In this document: positions 4,980-6,575 of the stretch, piece after piece
Position numbering within the stretch: the stretch's first letter is position 1
Layout: the number at the start of each line of letters is the position of its first letter
Assembly: GCA_036379295.1 (NCBI GenBank)
Contig: DASVGY010000088.1
Location: 1 to 6,575, forward strand
Length of the DNA: 6,575 nucleotides
Reading direction: 5' to 3'
Source: Pseudopedobacter sp036379295
GTDB lineage: Bacteria; Bacteroidota; Bacteroidia; Sphingobacteriales; Sphingobacteriaceae
Program-made: the position numbers and the translations under genes
Notes under the pieces: generated by a model
Database searches by the model: none
Told to the model about the DNA's origin: nothing
Seen by the model: the letters and a program-made list of their open reading frames with translations, nothing else

Positions 4980-6270
4980 CAGAGCTTTAAGAAACCATAT
5001 CCGAGATACATTTGACCATTACGATGACCAAATGGCGGATGATGGCTGGAGAAAATTTCAGCAGCAAAAAAGTCGGAAAAAACGCGGACTAATTTTGTGG
5101 TACGCCTTACCCACAGGTATAGCTGCTGCTTTGGCTTTTTTATGGCTGTTTAATTTAAACGGCGTTGAAACTGTGAAACCAGGCGGCGTCCGCCCAATTG
5201 CTAAAAATACGATAACGCAACCAAAGCGCTTTCCCAAAGAAAACAATAGCAAGCAAACATCGCCTGTTTTGTTAGGCACAACAAGTGCACCTGAGCCCGT
5301 GGCCTCAGCAAAACAGAGCGACTCAATTTTGTCCCTTCCCTCTGAAAACTTAACTGTAAATGCTGAAGCTAAAACATCAACCGTAGAAAACCTGATTAAT
5401 GTTGATCAGTTGTATATCAGCCAAATTATAAATGATGGCCAAAAACCGAACGTTTTGCCGCGGATAGATGCATTAAAAATTAAAAACGAGCAATTTAATA
5501 CGCAAGACGAAGATTATTTAGCCTTTAACCCTACCTTATTTGCCAAAACTAACGCCCAACCCAGCAACATCTTGAAGGAAGATAAAGACCAAGAAAAGAA
5601 AAAAAACGGAAGGTTTAATTTTGCGGTTGATGCAAATACCTTTTACAGCTTCACTTCTAACGGTGTTAATAATGATTTAAATCTGGGTATTGGACTGTTA
5701 TCAGAACTTAAGCTCACTAAGCGTTTAAGCATCAATTCGGGGATTAATTTGAACAGGCAAAGTGCTGTTTACCAGAACGATAATCCGTCTTCGCAAAGTT
5801 TCGCCGGCTTATCGTCTCCTAGCAGCTTAACTTCATCTTTAGGTAAAGAGAGTATTTCGGTACCAGATGAGGTGCGTACTGGCGCCAAATTGGTTGGTTT
5901 TGATATTCCTATAAATTTAAAATATAATCTCCCAGCCGGAAAGTTTAAAAGTTATATTTCAGGCGGGGTAAGTTCATACAGTTTGTTAAACCAAAGTTAT
6001 GTGAAGGATGTATCTGTGGTAAATTATTCTTTACGGGGCGAGCCAACTACCAGCGTTTTAAGAAGTGTTGATAAAGAAAGCGACAAAGCCTTCAGTAATT
6101 TTCAGTTTGCCCGCACCGTTAATTTTGCATTCGGAATTGTGTATCCGTTAAGCGTTAAAAACAGCATCGCTATTGAGCCTTTCTTAAAATATCCAATTGC
6201 GGGCTTTGGTAGTCAGGACCTAGAAATTGGTTCGGGCGGCATTAGTTTTAAATTAAATTTTGGTAAATAA
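4963..6270 (+). CDS. Putative membrane-anchored sigma regulator with C-terminal outer-membrane-type beta-barrel domain
   Basis: The 435-residue product has three visible parts. Residues 1-41 are charged and cytoplasmic in character (DDGWRKFQQQKSRKK), like the short N-terminal segments of proteins encoded next to ECF sigma factors. Residues 42-63 (LILWYALPTGIAAALAFLWL) form one transmembrane helix preceded by the basic run KSRKKR, predicting N-in topology. Residues 64-215 are a Ser/Thr/Pro/Asn-rich, low-complexity linker ending in the charged EDKDQEKKK. Residues 216-435 look like an outer-membrane beta-barrel domain, with alternating amphipathic strands and motifs such as NLGIGLLSELKLTKRLSINSG (240-260), GFDIPINLKYNL (312-323) and IEPFLKYPIAGFG (404-416), ending ISFKLNFGK. 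There is no cleavable signal peptide. Overlap with the sigma gene suggests it controls that factor, perhaps as an anti-sigma protein, but no recognised anti-sigma domain is certain. It could instead simply be an inner-membrane-anchored barrel-like protein. Confidence 0.8.
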   Translation: MKEQFDRALRNHIRDTFDHYDDQMADDGWRKFQQQKSRKKRGLILWYALPTGIAAALAFLWLFNLNGVETVKPGGVRPIAKNTITQPKRFPKENNSKQTSPVLLGTTSAPEPVASAKQSDSILSLPSENLTVNAEAKTSTVENLINVDQLYISQIINDGQKPNVLPRIDALKIKNEQFNTQDEDYLAFNPTLFAKTNAQPSNILKEDKDQEKKKNGRFNFAVDANTFYSFTSNGVNNDLNLGIGLLSELKLTKRLSINSGINLNRQSAVYQNDNPSSQSFAGLSSPSSLTSSLGKESISVPDEVRTGAKLVGFDIPINLKYNLPAGKFKSYISGGVSSYSLLNQSYVKDVSVVNYSLRGEPTTSVLRSVDKESDKAFSNFQFARTVNFAFGIVYPLSVKNSIAIEPFLKYPIAGFGSQDLEIGSGGISFKLNFGK

Positions 6271-6272
6271 TG

Positions 6273-6307
6273 TTTTTTAGATTGCTAAATTTTAGCTATT
6301 TAAAAAA
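6273..6307. terminator. AT-rich hairpin after the barrel gene, possible bidirectional terminator
   Basis: Two nested inverted repeats form one nearly continuous stem. TTTTTTA (6273-6279) pairs with TAAAAAA (6301-6307), and GCTAAA (6284-6289) pairs with TTTAGC (6291-6296), with an imperfect 4-nt segment between. It starts 3 bp after the barrel gene stop. It lacks a GC-rich core and a T-run on the 3' side, so it is not a classic intrinsic terminator. Confidence 0.35.
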
Positions 6308-6387
6308 TGTTGGCGGATGATTTGCGCCACCAAAATATTAACTACCGTCATTATAACCGAACCATCATCAGTTAAAATTTGAAGCAT
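6292..6387 (-). CDS. Possible small ORF of 31 codons with a hydrophobic centre
   Basis: An ATG-started frame on the minus strand encodes 31 residues. It has a hydrophilic start (ILTDDGS), a hydrophobic stretch VIMTVVNILVAQII (residues 11-24) and a basic end (RQHFLNS). It could be a tiny membrane-associated protein. There is no Shine-Dalgarno site, the hydrophobic stretch is short for a membrane helix, and the stop lies within the AT-rich hairpin, so a chance ORF is quite possible. I do not recognise a family. Confidence 0.2.
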   Translation of the reverse strand: MLQILTDDGSVIMTVVNILVAQIIRQHFLNS

Positions 6388-6440
6388 AACAATCAGAATT
6401 AACTTAAGCTAAATTACTGACAATAAGGTTTATAAAAATT

Positions 6441-6520
6441 TGGGCGTTTTTACACGCTATCCATTCATACGCCACAAGGCCTTAGGCTACAGGCCGGTAT
6501 CCATTACTATCGTTGACGCA
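6441..6520 (-). repeat. Structured interspersed-repeat-like element
   Basis: This GC-richer block within AT-rich DNA has short outer arms GCGT (6444-6447) and ACGC (6516-6519). A central hairpin joins GGCCT (6478-6482) and AGGCC (6491-6495), and an 8-bp direct repeat TATCCATT occurs at 6458-6465 and 6498-6505. The arrangement resembles, from memory, an unnamed structured repeat common between genes in Bacteroidota that begins GGGCG, contains GGCTATCC and TATCC blocks, and ends near AACGCA. I could not verify this by search. No second copy is in the window. Confidence 0.5.
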
Positions 6521-6575
6521 CCTGAAGCCAATAAAAAGTTCAATGGATGAAAAATCAATCGAACGCAGGTGATTA
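6482..6575 (-). CDS. Partial C-terminus of a possible FGE/SUMF-type protein
   Basis: A minus-strand frame enters from the right edge and is open for 30 codons to a TAA at 6484-6482. It contains IELFIGFRCVND (residues 11-22 of the visible part), which resembles the C-terminal GFRCA/V-(N)D of formylglycine-generating-enzyme/SUMF1-like domains (also seen in EgtB- and GldK-type proteins), with a preceding Arg/Asp/Ser-Ser pattern as in that family. The final residues from Cys-Val onward are encoded by the repeat-like element, so part of the resemblance could be accidental. The start and the catalytic region lie outside the window. Only the upstream sequence can settle the call. Confidence 0.4.
   Translation of the reverse strand, partial: NHLRSIDFSSIELFIGFRCVNDSNGYRPVA

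Larger units (their letters stand above)
6271..6575. other. Right-end region of 305 bp without a confident complete gene
   Basis: This stretch holds the AT-rich hairpin next to the barrel gene stop, the doubtful 31-codon ORF, an AT-rich spacer (about 6388-6440) with no signal I can support, the structured repeat-like block and the partial FGE-like frame. A 6-bp inverted repeat, CACCTG (6519-6524) and CAGGTG (6566-6571), is also present, with no assigned role. No tRNA or other known RNA gene was recognised. Confidence 0.6.

Overview
The window looks like a chromosomal stretch from a Bacteroidota bacterium, most likely Sphingobacteriaceae (Pedobacter-like). This is inferred from the AT-rich DNA, A/T-rich leaders with few Shine-Dalgarno sites, the protein types present, and an ECF sigma factor followed by a beta-barrel protein. 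I could not run a search, so the genus is inference.

Layout. A 7-bp tandem repeat (2-57) runs up to the start of ctlX (59-967, +), a guanidino-group hydrolase related to citrulline ureidase. Convergent to it is a minus-strand group: mdh (malate dehydrogenase, 2883-1957), a retropepsin-like aspartic protease (1862-1383) and a group III truncated haemoglobin (1369-974). A 210-bp divergent intergenic region separates mdh from a plus-strand run: mazG (3094-3891), a small lipoprotein (3946-4398), an ECF sigma factor (4410-4979) and a 435-residue protein with one N-terminal membrane helix and a C-terminal beta-barrel-like domain (4963-6270), whose start overlaps the sigma gene by 17 bp. The last 305 bp hold an AT-rich hairpin, a possible 31-codon ORF, a structured repeat-like block, and what may be the C-terminus of a minus-strand FGE/SUMF-type protein that runs off the window.

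How the genes fit together. ctlX, mdh, mazG and the haemoglobin are metabolic or housekeeping genes with no clear shared pathway. The lipoprotein-sigma-barrel set looks like one regulatory unit. The barrel protein has the position and N-terminal layout of an anti-sigma factor, but its periplasmic part ends in a barrel-like domain, so it could connect envelope state to sigma activity. This is the best candidate for an under-described system in the window.

A second theme is repeat DNA meeting gene ends. The heptamer array abuts the ctlX start. A palindromic repeat encodes residues 9-18 of the protease, which has no ATG start. A third repeat-like block encodes the last residues of the FGE-like ORF.
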